Of a DNA stretch of 64,000 nt, positions 1 to 8,240 are shown in pieces. The notes under the pieces are model-generated. The model was not told the origin of the DNA and ran no database searches. It saw nothing but the letters and a program-made list of their open reading frames with translations. Position 1 is the stretch's first letter. Each line of letters opens with the position of its first letter. Location of the stretch: contig JAJDEU010000039.1 of the NCBI GenBank assembly GCA_029259635.1, positions 1-64,000 of the forward strand. The letters are read 5' to 3'. The position numbers and the translations under genes are program-made. This DNA comes from Planctomycetota bacterium (GTDB lineage Bacteria; Planctomycetota; UBA1135; GCA-002686595).

Positions 1-460
1 CGAAGGTGGCGACACCCAGCTGGGCCCAGCAGTCAGGCTCGAGCTTCCTATCTTCGACCAGAACCAAGCGCAGATTGCCAAGGCTGAGTATCGGCACGCT
101 CAGGCACAGCGCCACCTCGAGGCCCTCAACGTTCGCGTGGACCAGCAAGTGCGCGGCGCCTTCGAGCAACACGGCCTCGCGGCAGACACTGCTCGCTTGT
201 ACCAGGACCAGCTTCTGCCCCTTCGCCAATCCACTCTCGAGCTTGCTCGAGAGTCCTTCGCCGAAGGCAAGACGGGATTCCTTTCGGTGCTTGAGGCCCA
301 GGGACGACTCCTTGCCGCCCGACGTGAATACGTCGAGCGCCTTGAAGCGGTCGCCGTGAGTATTCCTGCACTTGAGGCCGCCTGCGGGCGCCCGCTTCCA
401 GAGCTCCTCCAGCGCGACGAGTCTGACCGGCAACCTGAACTAGACCGAGGCGAGCGTTAG
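1..460 (+). CDS. Outer-membrane efflux protein (TolC/CzcC type), C-terminal part
   Basis: The frame is open from the window edge to a TAG at 458-460, giving about 152 residues of the C-terminal half of a TolC/CusC-like outer-membrane factor. The readable text has the amphipathic helical pattern of the second TolC repeat: 'LELPIFDQNQAQI' near the start, then 'QAQRHLEALNVRVDQQVRGAF' style heptads and 'YVERLEAV' near the end. The 'LPIFDQNQ' stretch matches the usual 'LPLFxxxxxxx' turn of the family, and the complete czcC at 6041-7450 has 'LSLPLFSQWG' at the same place. The next frame starts directly after its stop codon, so the two were co-transcribed. It probably closes a czc-like operon lying mostly outside the window. 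The 5' end is missing. Confidence 0.75.
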   Translation, partial: EGGDTQLGPAVRLELPIFDQNQAQIAKAEYRHAQAQRHLEALNVRVDQQVRGAFEQHGLAADTARLYQDQLLPLRQSTLELARESFAEGKTGFLSVLEAQGRLLAARREYVERLEAVAVSIPALEAACGRPLPELLQRDESDRQPELDRGER

Positions 461-775
461 GTGAACGACCGCGCCGCCCTTCTCAAGAAGGTTTGTCGCC
501 TCGAGGATTTTACCGTTGGCTGGAACGTCGCGGAGGGAGTCATTGCCGTCATGTGGTGGCTTGCTCAGGCTAAGGCTCAGGCCGCGCGGGAGTTCAATAG
601 TCGAGCGCTTCAGGCCGATACGTTTCAACCGCTCGCTTGCTGGTGGCTGTCAATTGTGATGCTCGTGGGGCTCGGCCTAAACGCTGCCTTCGGCTGGTGG
701 TGGGCGTTCTGGGAGAGGATGCCGCGGTCGCGGTTTTTTTTTGCATCGCTTAAGTGTTAGTGCGGGTCCTTCCCG
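461..775 (+). pseudogene. Decayed CDF-type cation transporter
   Basis: A GTG immediately follows the TAG of the efflux gene. The 99-residue frame resembles the CDF-like protein at 871-1491 at both ends but lacks its middle. 'FTVGWNVAEGVIAV' corresponds to 'ATLAYNVVEAVITL' of the first membrane helix, then the text jumps to 'FQPLACWWLSIVMLVGLGLN' and 'AAFGWWWA', matching 'LACSYLSFTLLLGLGANAIA' and 'GWWWADP' near the C-terminus. About 120 residues are missing, including the helix with the metal-ligand Asp. After 'WWWA' the frame shifts; the expected 'D-x-VA' continuation is visible in another frame before a T-run near 733. It is best read as an internally deleted, frameshifted copy with no function. 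Confidence 0.65.
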
Positions 776-870
776 ACGAGTGCTCAGTCGGGGGTGACGC
801 AGAGCGCAGCATCCCGCTAGTGCCACGCCGCAATTCTGGGTTGCCCCCCCCTCGGAACATTGCCGGTGCG

Positions 871-1491
871 TCACTCACAGCAGCCCTCTCCACGGATTCC
901 TTCCAATCCCTCGCGCACGAGCCACGGCACCATCAAGAGTGCAGCTACAGGATCGGCCCACCACCAACCGGCGATGGCATTTGCCCCAAGGCCGAGAAGC
1001 AAGGTGAACGACAGGTAGGAGCAGGCCAAAGTTTCCTTGGCTTCGGCGCGTAGTGCAGCACTTCCGATTTGTTTGGCTGCCTTCAGTTTTCCCCACGAAA
1101 CCAGAGGCATGATTAGCAAGGAGAGCGTTGCCATGACAATTCCGAGGCGGCTCTCTTCGGGGGCATTGCCGGTGGTCAATGCCCAGAGCGAGATCAACGT
1201 GACATAAGCTCCAAGAATCACGAGCGTCCATCCAACGAAACAATGAACCTGGTGCTCGGTATCCTCAAGCTGTTCCGCATCTACCTTGCGCCGCTCCAAG
1301 GAGAGGCGCCGAAAGACGAGGACTGCGGCCGCGATTTCGATGAGGCTATCCAGGCCGAATCCAGCCAGAGCAATGCTCTCCGCAAGAACCGCAGCGGTCA
1401 GAGTGATGACCGCCTCGACCACGTTGTAAGCGAGGGTTGCCCCGACGAGCCAGAGTGCGATCCTTGTCCAATCGCGTTCTTGACGAGGCAT
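871..1491 (-). CDS. CDF-like cation transporter (short form)
   Basis: This 206-residue integral membrane protein resembles short cation diffusion facilitator proteins that have the membrane helices but not the large cytosolic domain. Visible signatures are 'AGFGLDSLIEIAAAV' (helix 2 with the conserved Asp) and 'GWWWADPVAALLM' (helix with the ADP motif). ATG at 1491-1489 overlaps the TGA of czcA (1493-1491) as TGATG, so translation is coupled and this is the last gene of the czcCBA operon. A longer start at 1524 inside czcA is less likely. The role would be moving divalent metal ions from the cytoplasm into the periplasm, where CzcCBA can take them. Substrate cannot be told from sequence. Confidence 0.8.
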   Translation of the reverse strand: MPRQERDWTRIALWLVGATLAYNVVEAVITLTAAVLAESIALAGFGLDSLIEIAAAVLVFRRLSLERRKVDAEQLEDTEHQVHCFVGWTLVILGAYVTLISLWALTTGNAPEESRLGIVMATLSLLIMPLVSWGKLKAAKQIGSAALRAEAKETLACSYLSFTLLLGLGANAIAGWWWADPVAALLMVPWLVREGLEGIRGEGCCE

Positions 1492-4400
1492 CAGGATCCA
1501 TCTACTCGACGGACCGCGAACCAACGATAGATGGCGGGGAGCACGAAGAGTGTGAGGAGCATCGACGTGATCAGCCCTCCGATTACAACCGTGGCGAGAG
1601 GGCGTTGCACTTCGGCGCCGGCGCTCGCGGCGATCGCCATCGGAAAGAAACCGATGATGTCAGTCAGAGCCGTCATGAGCACGGGACGGAGCCTTGAGTG
1701 GGCAGCATCTTCGGCGGCTTCCTGTGTGCCCGCACCCTCTCCGCGTCGCTGCACGATGGTCGACACCAAGACCACTCCGTTCATCACGGCGATGCCGAAC
1801 AGAGCAATGAACCCGACTCCGGCAGAGATGGAGAAGGGGTAGCCCCGGAACATCAGCGCAGCAATGCCACCTGTGAGCGCCAGCGGCACGTTCAGGTAGA
1901 TGAGAAGCGAGAGCCTTGTCGACTGGAACGTGGAGTAGAGCAGCGCGAAGATGAGAAGCAGCGCCAGTGGCACGAGGAGTGCGAGGCGCTTTGACGCCGC
2001 GGCCAAGTTCTCGAACTGACCGCCCCACTCGATGTACCACCCCGGGGGAAGCTCCACCTCCGCCTCGACGCGCTCTTGGGCCTCTGCCACTGCTGAGGCA
2101 AGGTCGCGGCCTCGGACGTTCAGCTCCACGGTAATCTTCCGCTGAATCTTCTCGCGGCTGATTTGGGCAGGGCCCGTCTGAATGTCGATGTCGGCGACCT
2201 GTTCGAGCGGCACCCAGGGAGCCGTTCCCTCGGCTCCTGCTGGGAGGGGAATTGGGAGGTGCCGAAGAGCTTCGAGACTCTCGCGCACCGCGGGGTCGAA
2301 CCGCACTTGCAAGCTGTATCGCCGCTGGCCTTCGACTACCGTACCGACCTGAGTGCCCCCAATGGTTTCGATGACCGCGAGCACGTCCTGCGCGTTCACT
2401 CCGAGGCGGGCAATGGCCTCGCGGTCGATGTCGATGGTGAGAGTTGGAAGACCCGTCGTCTGTTCGACCTTCACCTCTTCCATTCCTGGAACCTTGCGGA
2501 CGGACTCCGCAACCTGCTCAGCGACCTCGCGCATCTGCTCGAGGCTTCCGCTCGCAGCAAACACCTTGATGCCTACTTCTGAGCGCACTCCGCTGATGAG
2601 CTCGTCGACGCGCAGCTCAATCGGCTGTGAGTAGCTGAACATGACTCCTGGAAGGGCCTCTTGGAGTTCTTCGTCGAGCGCTTCGAGCAACTCGTCTTTC
2701 GTCTCGAAACGCCAAGTGTCAGGCGGATTGAGAATGATGTAGGTGTCTGAAATCTCGACGCCCATCGGGTCGGTGGCAATCTCCGCGCGACCCGTCCGCG
2801 ACACAACGGTCTGGACCTCCGGGAACTGTTTCACCACCAGCTCCGCCTTGCCGCTGATTTCGTTGGAAGTCTCGAGCGACACGCTCGGGAGCCTCCATAC
2901 CTGCATTGCTATCGCTCCCTCGTCGAGCTTTGGAATGAACTCCGCCCCAAGGAAGGGCACCACGAGCAGACTTGCCGCGAACACTCCGAAGGCCAATCCA
3001 GCCGTGCGGACTGGTCGCGCCATCGCCTTGGCAAGTAGAGGCGTGTACATCCTCTTGATGAGGCGAAACAGAATCGGCTCCTTCTCCACAGCCTTCTTTA
3101 AGAAGAGCGATGCGAGCACTGGCATCAGCGTCAGCGCACAGACGAGAGAGCCGCCCATGGCAAACACAACCGTAAGTGCCATGGGGCGGAACATCTTTCC
3201 TTCGATTCCGCGGAGCGCCAGAATCGGCAGGTAGACAATCATGATGATGCCGACCGCGAACAGAACCGGTCGCGCCACCTGGTGGCACGCCGCTCGCACT
3301 TTCTCGAGATGCGAACGTTCGGTGTCCTTCTTGTGGAGGAAGACGTAGGCGACGATGCTCTCAATAACGACCACGGCGCCGTCAACGATGATGCCGAAGT
3401 CCACGGCGCCCAATGACATCAGGTTGCCGGAAAGGCCCATCCACCGCATGAGGATGACAGCGACAAGCATCGACAATGGGATGGCGGAAGCGACGATGAG
3501 TCCTCCCCGGAAGCTTCCGAGGAGAAGCAGCAGGACGATGACCACCAGCAAGCCGCCCTCGATGAGGTTCTTGGCTACGGTGCCAATCGTTCGCTGCACG
3601 AGCTCGGTGCGGTTGTAGAAGGTGTCGATGCTGACACCGTCAGGAAGCGTCTTCTGAATCTCCTGGACGCGGGCGTGGACGTCTTCAGCGACAGTCCTTG
3701 AGTTCGCGCCCATAAGCATCATCACAATGCCCACTACCGCTTCGCCGCGGCCGTCACGTGTAACGGCTCCCTGGCGAATCATCGGAGCGAACTCGATAGC
3801 CCCAAGGTTCTCCAGGTAGACCGGCGTGCCTCCAGAGTCCGTGGCGACAACGACTTTCGCGAGGTCGCTCAGGTCTTCAATCAGACCCTCGCCGCGAATG
3901 AGATACTGCTCGTCGGCATGAACGATGTAGCCACCGCCAACGTTGCGGTTGTTCTGCTCGAGCGCCGAGAAAATGGTCGCAAGCGAGATGCCGTAGGAGC
4001 GGAGCTTTCGAGGGTCGAGCGTCGCCTGGTAGGTGCGGAGCTCTCCTCCGAACGAGTTCACTTCGACGACACCAGGCACCGAGCGAAGCTGATAGCCGAC
4101 GTTCCAGTCGAGGATGTCCCGCAGCTCCATGGGCGAGTAACCCTCGCCCTTCACTTCGAACTGATAGATTTCCCCGAGGCCCGAGGAGATGGGGCCCATG
4201 CTCGGTTCGCCGTAGCCTTCTGGGATGGAATCCCGCGCCTCTGAGAGTCGCTCGCCTACCAGCTGGCGCGCCCAGTAGATGTCCGTTCCTTCCTCGAAGA
4301 CGACGGTCACCACCGACAGGCCGAACTTCGAGACCGAGCGAATTTGCTCGATCTTCGGTAGGCCGCTCATGGCGGTTTCCACCGGGAAGGTGATGAAGGA

Positions 4401-4586
4401 CTCCACCTCTTGCGGTGCTAGGCCCGCGCTGTTTGTCAGTACTTGGACCTGAACGTTGGTGACGTCCGGAACGGCGTCGATTGGGAGCTTGCGAAGGGAG
4501 TCGAGTCCCAAAGCAACCACCAGAAGCCATCCGATGATGACGATGAGACGGTTGTCGAGAGAGAAGTCTATGAGTTTGTTGATCAT
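1491..4586 (-). CDS. czcA: Heavy-metal efflux RND transporter, CzcA/CusA family
   Basis: This is the inner-membrane proton-driven pump of a tripartite metal efflux complex. At 1031 residues it has the family length, starts with the typical short cytosolic end and first helix ('MINKLIDFSLDNRL'), and has two large periplasmic loops and twelve predicted helices. In the fourth helix region 'DFGIIVDGAVVVIES' places D396, D402 and E409, the proton-relay signature of divalent-cation (Zn/Co/Cd/Ni) rather than Cu/Ag members. It lies 12 bp after czcB and overlaps the CDF gene downstream. The metal assignment is inferred from that helix only. Confidence 0.93.
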   Translation of the reverse strand: MINKLIDFSLDNRLIVIIGWLLVVALGLDSLRKLPIDAVPDVTNVQVQVLTNSAGLAPQEVESFITFPVETAMSGLPKIEQIRSVSKFGLSVVTVVFEEGTDIYWARQLVGERLSEARDSIPEGYGEPSMGPISSGLGEIYQFEVKGEGYSPMELRDILDWNVGYQLRSVPGVVEVNSFGGELRTYQATLDPRKLRSYGISLATIFSALEQNNRNVGGGYIVHADEQYLIRGEGLIEDLSDLAKVVVATDSGGTPVYLENLGAIEFAPMIRQGAVTRDGRGEAVVGIVMMLMGANSRTVAEDVHARVQEIQKTLPDGVSIDTFYNRTELVQRTIGTVAKNLIEGGLLVVIVLLLLLGSFRGGLIVASAIPLSMLVAVILMRWMGLSGNLMSLGAVDFGIIVDGAVVVIESIVAYVFLHKKDTERSHLEKVRAACHQVARPVLFAVGIIMIVYLPILALRGIEGKMFRPMALTVVFAMGGSLVCALTLMPVLASLFLKKAVEKEPILFRLIKRMYTPLLAKAMARPVRTAGLAFGVFAASLLVVPFLGAEFIPKLDEGAIAMQVWRLPSVSLETSNEISGKAELVVKQFPEVQTVVSRTGRAEIATDPMGVEISDTYIILNPPDTWRFETKDELLEALDEELQEALPGVMFSYSQPIELRVDELISGVRSEVGIKVFAASGSLEQMREVAEQVAESVRKVPGMEEVKVEQTTGLPTLTIDIDREAIARLGVNAQDVLAVIETIGGTQVGTVVEGQRRYSLQVRFDPAVRESLEALRHLPIPLPAGAEGTAPWVPLEQVADIDIQTGPAQISREKIQRKITVELNVRGRDLASAVAEAQERVEAEVELPPGWYIEWGGQFENLAAASKRLALLVPLALLLIFALLYSTFQSTRLSLLIYLNVPLALTGGIAALMFRGYPFSISAGVGFIALFGIAVMNGVVLVSTIVQRRGEGAGTQEAAEDAAHSRLRPVLMTALTDIIGFFPMAIAASAGAEVQRPLATVVIGGLITSMLLTLFVLPAIYRWFAVRRVDGS

Positions 4587-4598
4587 GGTATTGCCCTC

Positions 4599-6044
4599 CT
4601 AATGACTATGCCCGCCACCGAGTTCGCCTAGGCGCTCAGTAGACTTCAGAAGGAAAGTACCGGAGATGGCGACCATCTCGCCCGCCTCCAAACCAGCGGT
4701 CACTTCGACCATGTCGCCCGCCACGTGTTTTACCGCCACATCGCGGCGCTCGAAGGCGAAGGGCTCCACCTGGACGAAGACGTAGTCGCCAGCATCGTCG
4801 TGGACCAGAGCCGCCTCGGGCAGCACGAGTGCTACTTGACGAGAGGCCGTCTCGAGCTGAGCTCGGCCAAACATGCCCGGCCGTAGCGGAAGCTCTTCTG
4901 GCCAACTCTCGAGCTGTGCGTTGTCGAGCGTGATGCGGACACCCACGGAGCGGCTCGTGGAATCGACGTGATAGTCGACGAAACTCACCGTGCCACTCAG
5001 AGTTGTTCCAGGAAACGCGTCGAGGGCTACATGCGCCGTTTGGCCGCTGCGAACGAGCCGCAACTGTTCCTCGAAGGCGGAGGCAACGAACCACACGCTC
5101 GAGAGGTTCTCGATGATGTAGAGCTTTGCTCCAGCGTCGACGAACTCACCTGTCGAGACGTGGCGGTTAACAACAATTCCGCTGCCGGGAGACTTGACGC
5201 GATACTCGCCAGCGAGAAGAGGGGACGCTTCGTCGAGCCCCTTGAGTTCCTCGGGGCTGAGCCCGAGTGTCCGGAGCATGTTGGTAGCAGCGGTGAGGTT
5301 GATGCGTTTTGTGCGCACATCAACATCAAGAGCGAGTAGTCGCCCGTCTCGCTCAGCCTTCAGCTCAGTGAGTTGCTTGTCCCGCTCGAGCTTGGCCATT
5401 TGGAACGCCTTGTCGGCCTCCAGGAGCGGCCTCACGGTCGAGACCGCCTTCCTCTGGAGATCTTCTTCACGCTTGTAGATGCGTTCTTGAATCCCTACCG
5501 CACCGTCCAGCACGGTCGTAAGCGCCGCGAGGCGCCCCGCGTAGAGTTCACGCGCGCGCTCAAGGGTCTCCTCGGCCGCACGCACCATTTCGCGGTCGCG
5601 CATGTAGTCAGCAACGGCCGCGCCCAACTCGACGCTGTCGATGACGCACAGGATTTCGCCTGCCTCCACGGACTCCCCGAGATGCTTGGAGACGCTTCGG
5701 ACCTGACCCGAAACACGTGGTGTGACATGGAGGACGGCGTCCGCGTTAGGGGCAATTGTGCCTGGAAGCGTCAGCGCTTCAGACACTCGCCCGGACTTCG
5801 CCACCGTGACCGCGATTCCGGCGGAACGGAACTGCTGCTCGGTGAGCTCCACGTGGCCTTCTTCGCCTTCGTGCTCATCCTCGTCACCATCCTCGTCGTG
5901 ACCATCTTCATCGGAGTGTTCCTCCTCGGATTCGCCCTCGTGATCGGCCTCGTCGTGGTCCGACGAGCATCCGGAAATTAATAGGAACGGGAAGAGGAGC
6001 GCTGCTAAGAGCGCGTGCGATCGGAAAGGGAGTAGTGTTTTCAT
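4599..6044 (-). CDS. czcB: Membrane-fusion (adaptor) lipoprotein of the metal efflux pump
   Basis: This is the periplasmic adaptor between CzcA and CzcC. The start at 6044 follows a GAGGT ribosome site and overlaps the czcC stop as ATGA; an upstream extension to 6131 would include only low-complexity text. Residues 1-25 form a lipoprotein signal with lipobox 'LLISGC'. The next 45 residues are extremely rich in Asp, Glu and His ('DHDEADHEGESEEEH'), a probable metal-binding tail seen in some CzcB proteins. The rest follows HlyD order: a barrel-sandwich half ('GTIAPNADAVLHVTPRVSG'), a long helical hairpin, the second sandwich half ('YRVKSPGSGIVVNRHVSTG') and a beta-barrel. Length 481 residues. 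Confidence 0.92.
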   Translation of the reverse strand: MKTLLPFRSHALLAALLFPFLLISGCSSDHDEADHEGESEEEHSDEDGHDEDGDEDEHEGEEGHVELTEQQFRSAGIAVTVAKSGRVSEALTLPGTIAPNADAVLHVTPRVSGQVRSVSKHLGESVEAGEILCVIDSVELGAAVADYMRDREMVRAAEETLERARELYAGRLAALTTVLDGAVGIQERIYKREEDLQRKAVSTVRPLLEADKAFQMAKLERDKQLTELKAERDGRLLALDVDVRTKRINLTAATNMLRTLGLSPEELKGLDEASPLLAGEYRVKSPGSGIVVNRHVSTGEFVDAGAKLYIIENLSSVWFVASAFEEQLRLVRSGQTAHVALDAFPGTTLSGTVSFVDYHVDSTSRSVGVRITLDNAQLESWPEELPLRPGMFGRAQLETASRQVALVLPEAALVHDDAGDYVFVQVEPFAFERRDVAVKHVAGDMVEVTAGLEAGEMVAISGTFLLKSTERLGELGGGHSH

Positions 6045-7450
6045 TGCGAGACCTCTTCGGTGTTCGTGTTGTTCGTGTTGTTCGTGGGGGGTGCGCCGAG
6101 GAGCCATCCACTGGCAGCAAGGAGCGTCCAAGCGCGTTTCGAGCGCTCGGCGCGCGTCTCCGTTTTTTGTGTTCTGGCCTCGACGAGCGCCCGTTGAACC
6201 GCGAGCGTCTCGAGGAGCGTGACTTCTCCCGCCTGGAACGCTTCACGAGAGAGCTCGAGGCTCTGCTCAGCGTTCGGCAGAAGCTCGTTTTCAACTAGTT
6301 CGACCTCACGAACAGCGAGCTGCCAACGCGTGTGCGCGGTGGCGATTTCTTGGCGTACAGCGTGAATTGCGGTTCGGAAATCTCGACCGATTTGGTCTCG
6401 TTTCGCGACGGCAATGTCGATCGCTGGCCGTCCCCATTGTGAGAACAGGGGAAGGCTTAGGCTGATGCCAGTTCCAATAGCGACCCGGGGGTATTGAGCA
6501 GAGACGGCCAAGCGCACGTCCTCTTCGGCGACTTGATATCTCGCTTCGAGTTCCGCTAGGTCGGGACGGCTGTAGATCGCGAGTTGGGTCAACTCGGCAG
6601 GTGATTTTTGGAGGGCTTCGCTCGAGAACGGTGTTCCCGCAGCAATTTCCCCGAGCGCAAAATCCGGAGGCAGACCCAGAAGTGAGTTCAGCGACTGCCT
6701 GGCTTGAAGTAGGCGAGCTTCGGCGCGCACCTCTTGAACCCGAATCGACAGCAGTTCGCCTTGAGCGAGGTTCGCTTGAATTCCGGTCGCTGTCCCCGCA
6801 TCGCGAGCGCGGCCGAAGTAATCTCTCGTCGAGGCGGCAACTTCGCTGAGAGCGCGCGTCTGATCGCTTAGCTCCTCGGCCACATGGACTTCCTCACAGG
6901 CCAAGAAAATGTCTCTTGTGAGATTCCATTCGGCTGTCGCGATTCGTCGGCGAGTTTCCTCGATGCGCCACTCGGCCGCACCGACACGCGCGTCGCGTTC
7001 GCCGGGACGTTGAAGGGGGAACATCAGTCCAAAGCCGGAAAGGACCTCGACCGATCCGGATGTCCCGTCCACGATCCGGGACGCGAGGACGTCCATGGCA
7101 TCCCATCCGAACTCGGGGTCCGGAAGGAGGCCGGCTTCGACCAAGAGGGCTTGCGCCACTCCTATTTCGGTCCGGATCGCGACAAGGGTTGGATTGGCAG
7201 AGACGGCAAAAGCGGCCAGCTTCTCGGGTTCGATCGGAGAGTCATTCCACTCCCTGCTAGCGCGCGCTGACTCCCAATTCCGACCGTCGAGACCGTCGAG
7301 GATGCTCGAGATGTCGAGCGGTGCGGGCTCGTAAGCAACGCACCCGGCAAGTCCTAACGCCAGCGCAGCTCCGACGAGTCCCGTGGATAGTTCGATTCGA
7401 GTTCTACTTGAGTCCGCGGGCCCGAGAGCGCGGCAGTTTTTTTGGGCCAT
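6041..7450 (-). CDS. czcC: Outer-membrane efflux lipoprotein (TolC family)
   Basis: First gene of the pump operon proper. The 469-residue protein has a signal with lipobox 'GLAGC' near residue 37 and two TolC-type helical repeats, including 'LSLPLFSQWGRPAIDIAVAK' mid-protein and 'AEQSLELSREAFQAGEVTLL' near the C-terminus. It forms the trimeric outer-membrane tunnel of CzcCBA. The stop overlaps the czcB start by 4 bp. The last residues 'NNTNNTNTEE' come from a 9-bp tandem repeat just before the stop. The Shine-Dalgarno GGAGG (7463-7459) sits 8 nt from ATG and can pair in a small hairpin. Confidence 0.92.
   Translation of the reverse strand: MAQKNCRALGPADSSRTRIELSTGLVGAALALGLAGCVAYEPAPLDISSILDGLDGRNWESARASREWNDSPIEPEKLAAFAVSANPTLVAIRTEIGVAQALLVEAGLLPDPEFGWDAMDVLASRIVDGTSGSVEVLSGFGLMFPLQRPGERDARVGAAEWRIEETRRRIATAEWNLTRDIFLACEEVHVAEELSDQTRALSEVAASTRDYFGRARDAGTATGIQANLAQGELLSIRVQEVRAEARLLQARQSLNSLLGLPPDFALGEIAAGTPFSSEALQKSPAELTQLAIYSRPDLAELEARYQVAEEDVRLAVSAQYPRVAIGTGISLSLPLFSQWGRPAIDIAVAKRDQIGRDFRTAIHAVRQEIATAHTRWQLAVREVELVENELLPNAEQSLELSREAFQAGEVTLLETLAVQRALVEARTQKTETRAERSKRAWTLLAASGWLLGAPPTNNTNNTNTEEVSQ
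6062..6086. repeat. 9-bp tandem repeat at the czcC 3' end
   Basis: The unit GTTCGTGTT is repeated about 2.8 times (6062-6070, 6071-6079, 6080-6086). On the minus strand it encodes the Asn-Thr-rich tail of czcC. It lies about 20 bp upstream of the czcB start and could vary by slippage. Confidence 0.85.
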
Positions 7451-7451
7451 A

Positions 7452-7503
7452 GGAGTATCCTCCGCTGAAGACCGTGCCCCCTCATCGCCGGTTCTTAGAC
7501 CGG
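7452..7503 (-). promoter_or_regulatory. czcC leader with two small hairpins
   Basis: On the minus strand the leader holds CCGGT-6nt-ACCGG (7503-7488) and then GGAG-GATA-CTCC (7463-7452), whose left arm is the Shine-Dalgarno of czcC. Pairing of the second hairpin would hide the ribosome site. I see the base pairing directly; a regulatory role is inference. It lies in the 121-bp gap between the small exported protein gene and czcC. Confidence 0.35.
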
Positions 7504-7571
7504 GGGTAGGGAGCCCTTACATCGAGACGAGGAGACCGATGTCGGCCTTCCTCACACGCGAAGGATCGGTG

Positions 7572-7991
7572 CTAGCAGCGAAGGACGATCGTGCGTAGCG
7601 GCGCTAAGTGCGCGGCGACACGCGACCGATCAACCCGACCACAGAAGCGACTCTGTACTGGGTATGACTCAATTACGCCTACTGACACTCTTGGAGGAAG
7701 CGCCAGCGCGATATTGGACTCTTGATCCGGACGGGCCAGATCGAGCAGTAGATCAACGTCCTCGCAAGAGGAACAATCAGATGACTCCGTCGGTCGGCTC
7801 TTGTTGAACTCTTCGGTTCCGGAAAGAACGTCCGCTTCCAGGTCGCTCGCGCAACAATCGCTGCTGGCGAGCTCCATCTGGATGTGATTTCCCGGGCCGA
7901 CACAGAGCACGAGGCCATTTCCCAGGCTGGCGGCAGCAAGTTGCGGCAGCAGCACGAAGAGAAGTAGGAATTGGCGGAGTGTCTGAGACAT
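7572..7991 (-). CDS. Small exported Cys-rich protein upstream of czcC
   Basis: This 139-residue protein begins with a clear signal ('MSQTLRQFLLLFVLLPQLAA'); the start at 7991 is chosen because the signal begins there. The mature part carries 'LCVGPGNHIQMELASSDCC' and 'SDCSSCEDVDLLLDL', so Cys pairs (CC and CxxC) stand beside His and acidic residues. I do not recognise a named family. Its position as the gene before czcCBA and its ligand-rich composition suggest a periplasmic metal-binding or metal-sensing accessory, as small proteins at the head of other czc/cus operons are. The spacing of 121 bp to czcC allows co-transcription. Function is inference. Confidence 0.6.
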   Translation of the reverse strand: MSQTLRQFLLLFVLLPQLAAASLGNGLVLCVGPGNHIQMELASSDCCASDLEADVLSGTEEFNKSRPTESSDCSSCEDVDLLLDLARPDQESNIALALPPRVSVGVIESYPVQSRFCGRVDRSRVAAHLAPLRTIVLRC

Positions 7992-8240
7992 GGTTGGGGG
8001 AAGCCTAGGTCGAGAGCGGACCCGATGCAACTACGGACGCTTGCGGCGTCCGTTGGGGGCGTGGGTCTTCAGTACCGGAAAATCGGTCGGATCCTCCTCG
8101 TTCTTTAGGCAGAGCGAACGATTTCTTCGAAGCTACGAGGGCAAGGGGACTCGTGGGTTTGGTGGGAATTCGTCGTACCGATGCAGGAAACTCACACTCA
8201 ATATCCCGGGGAAGGCTGGTTTGCACACCTCCAGATCCCT

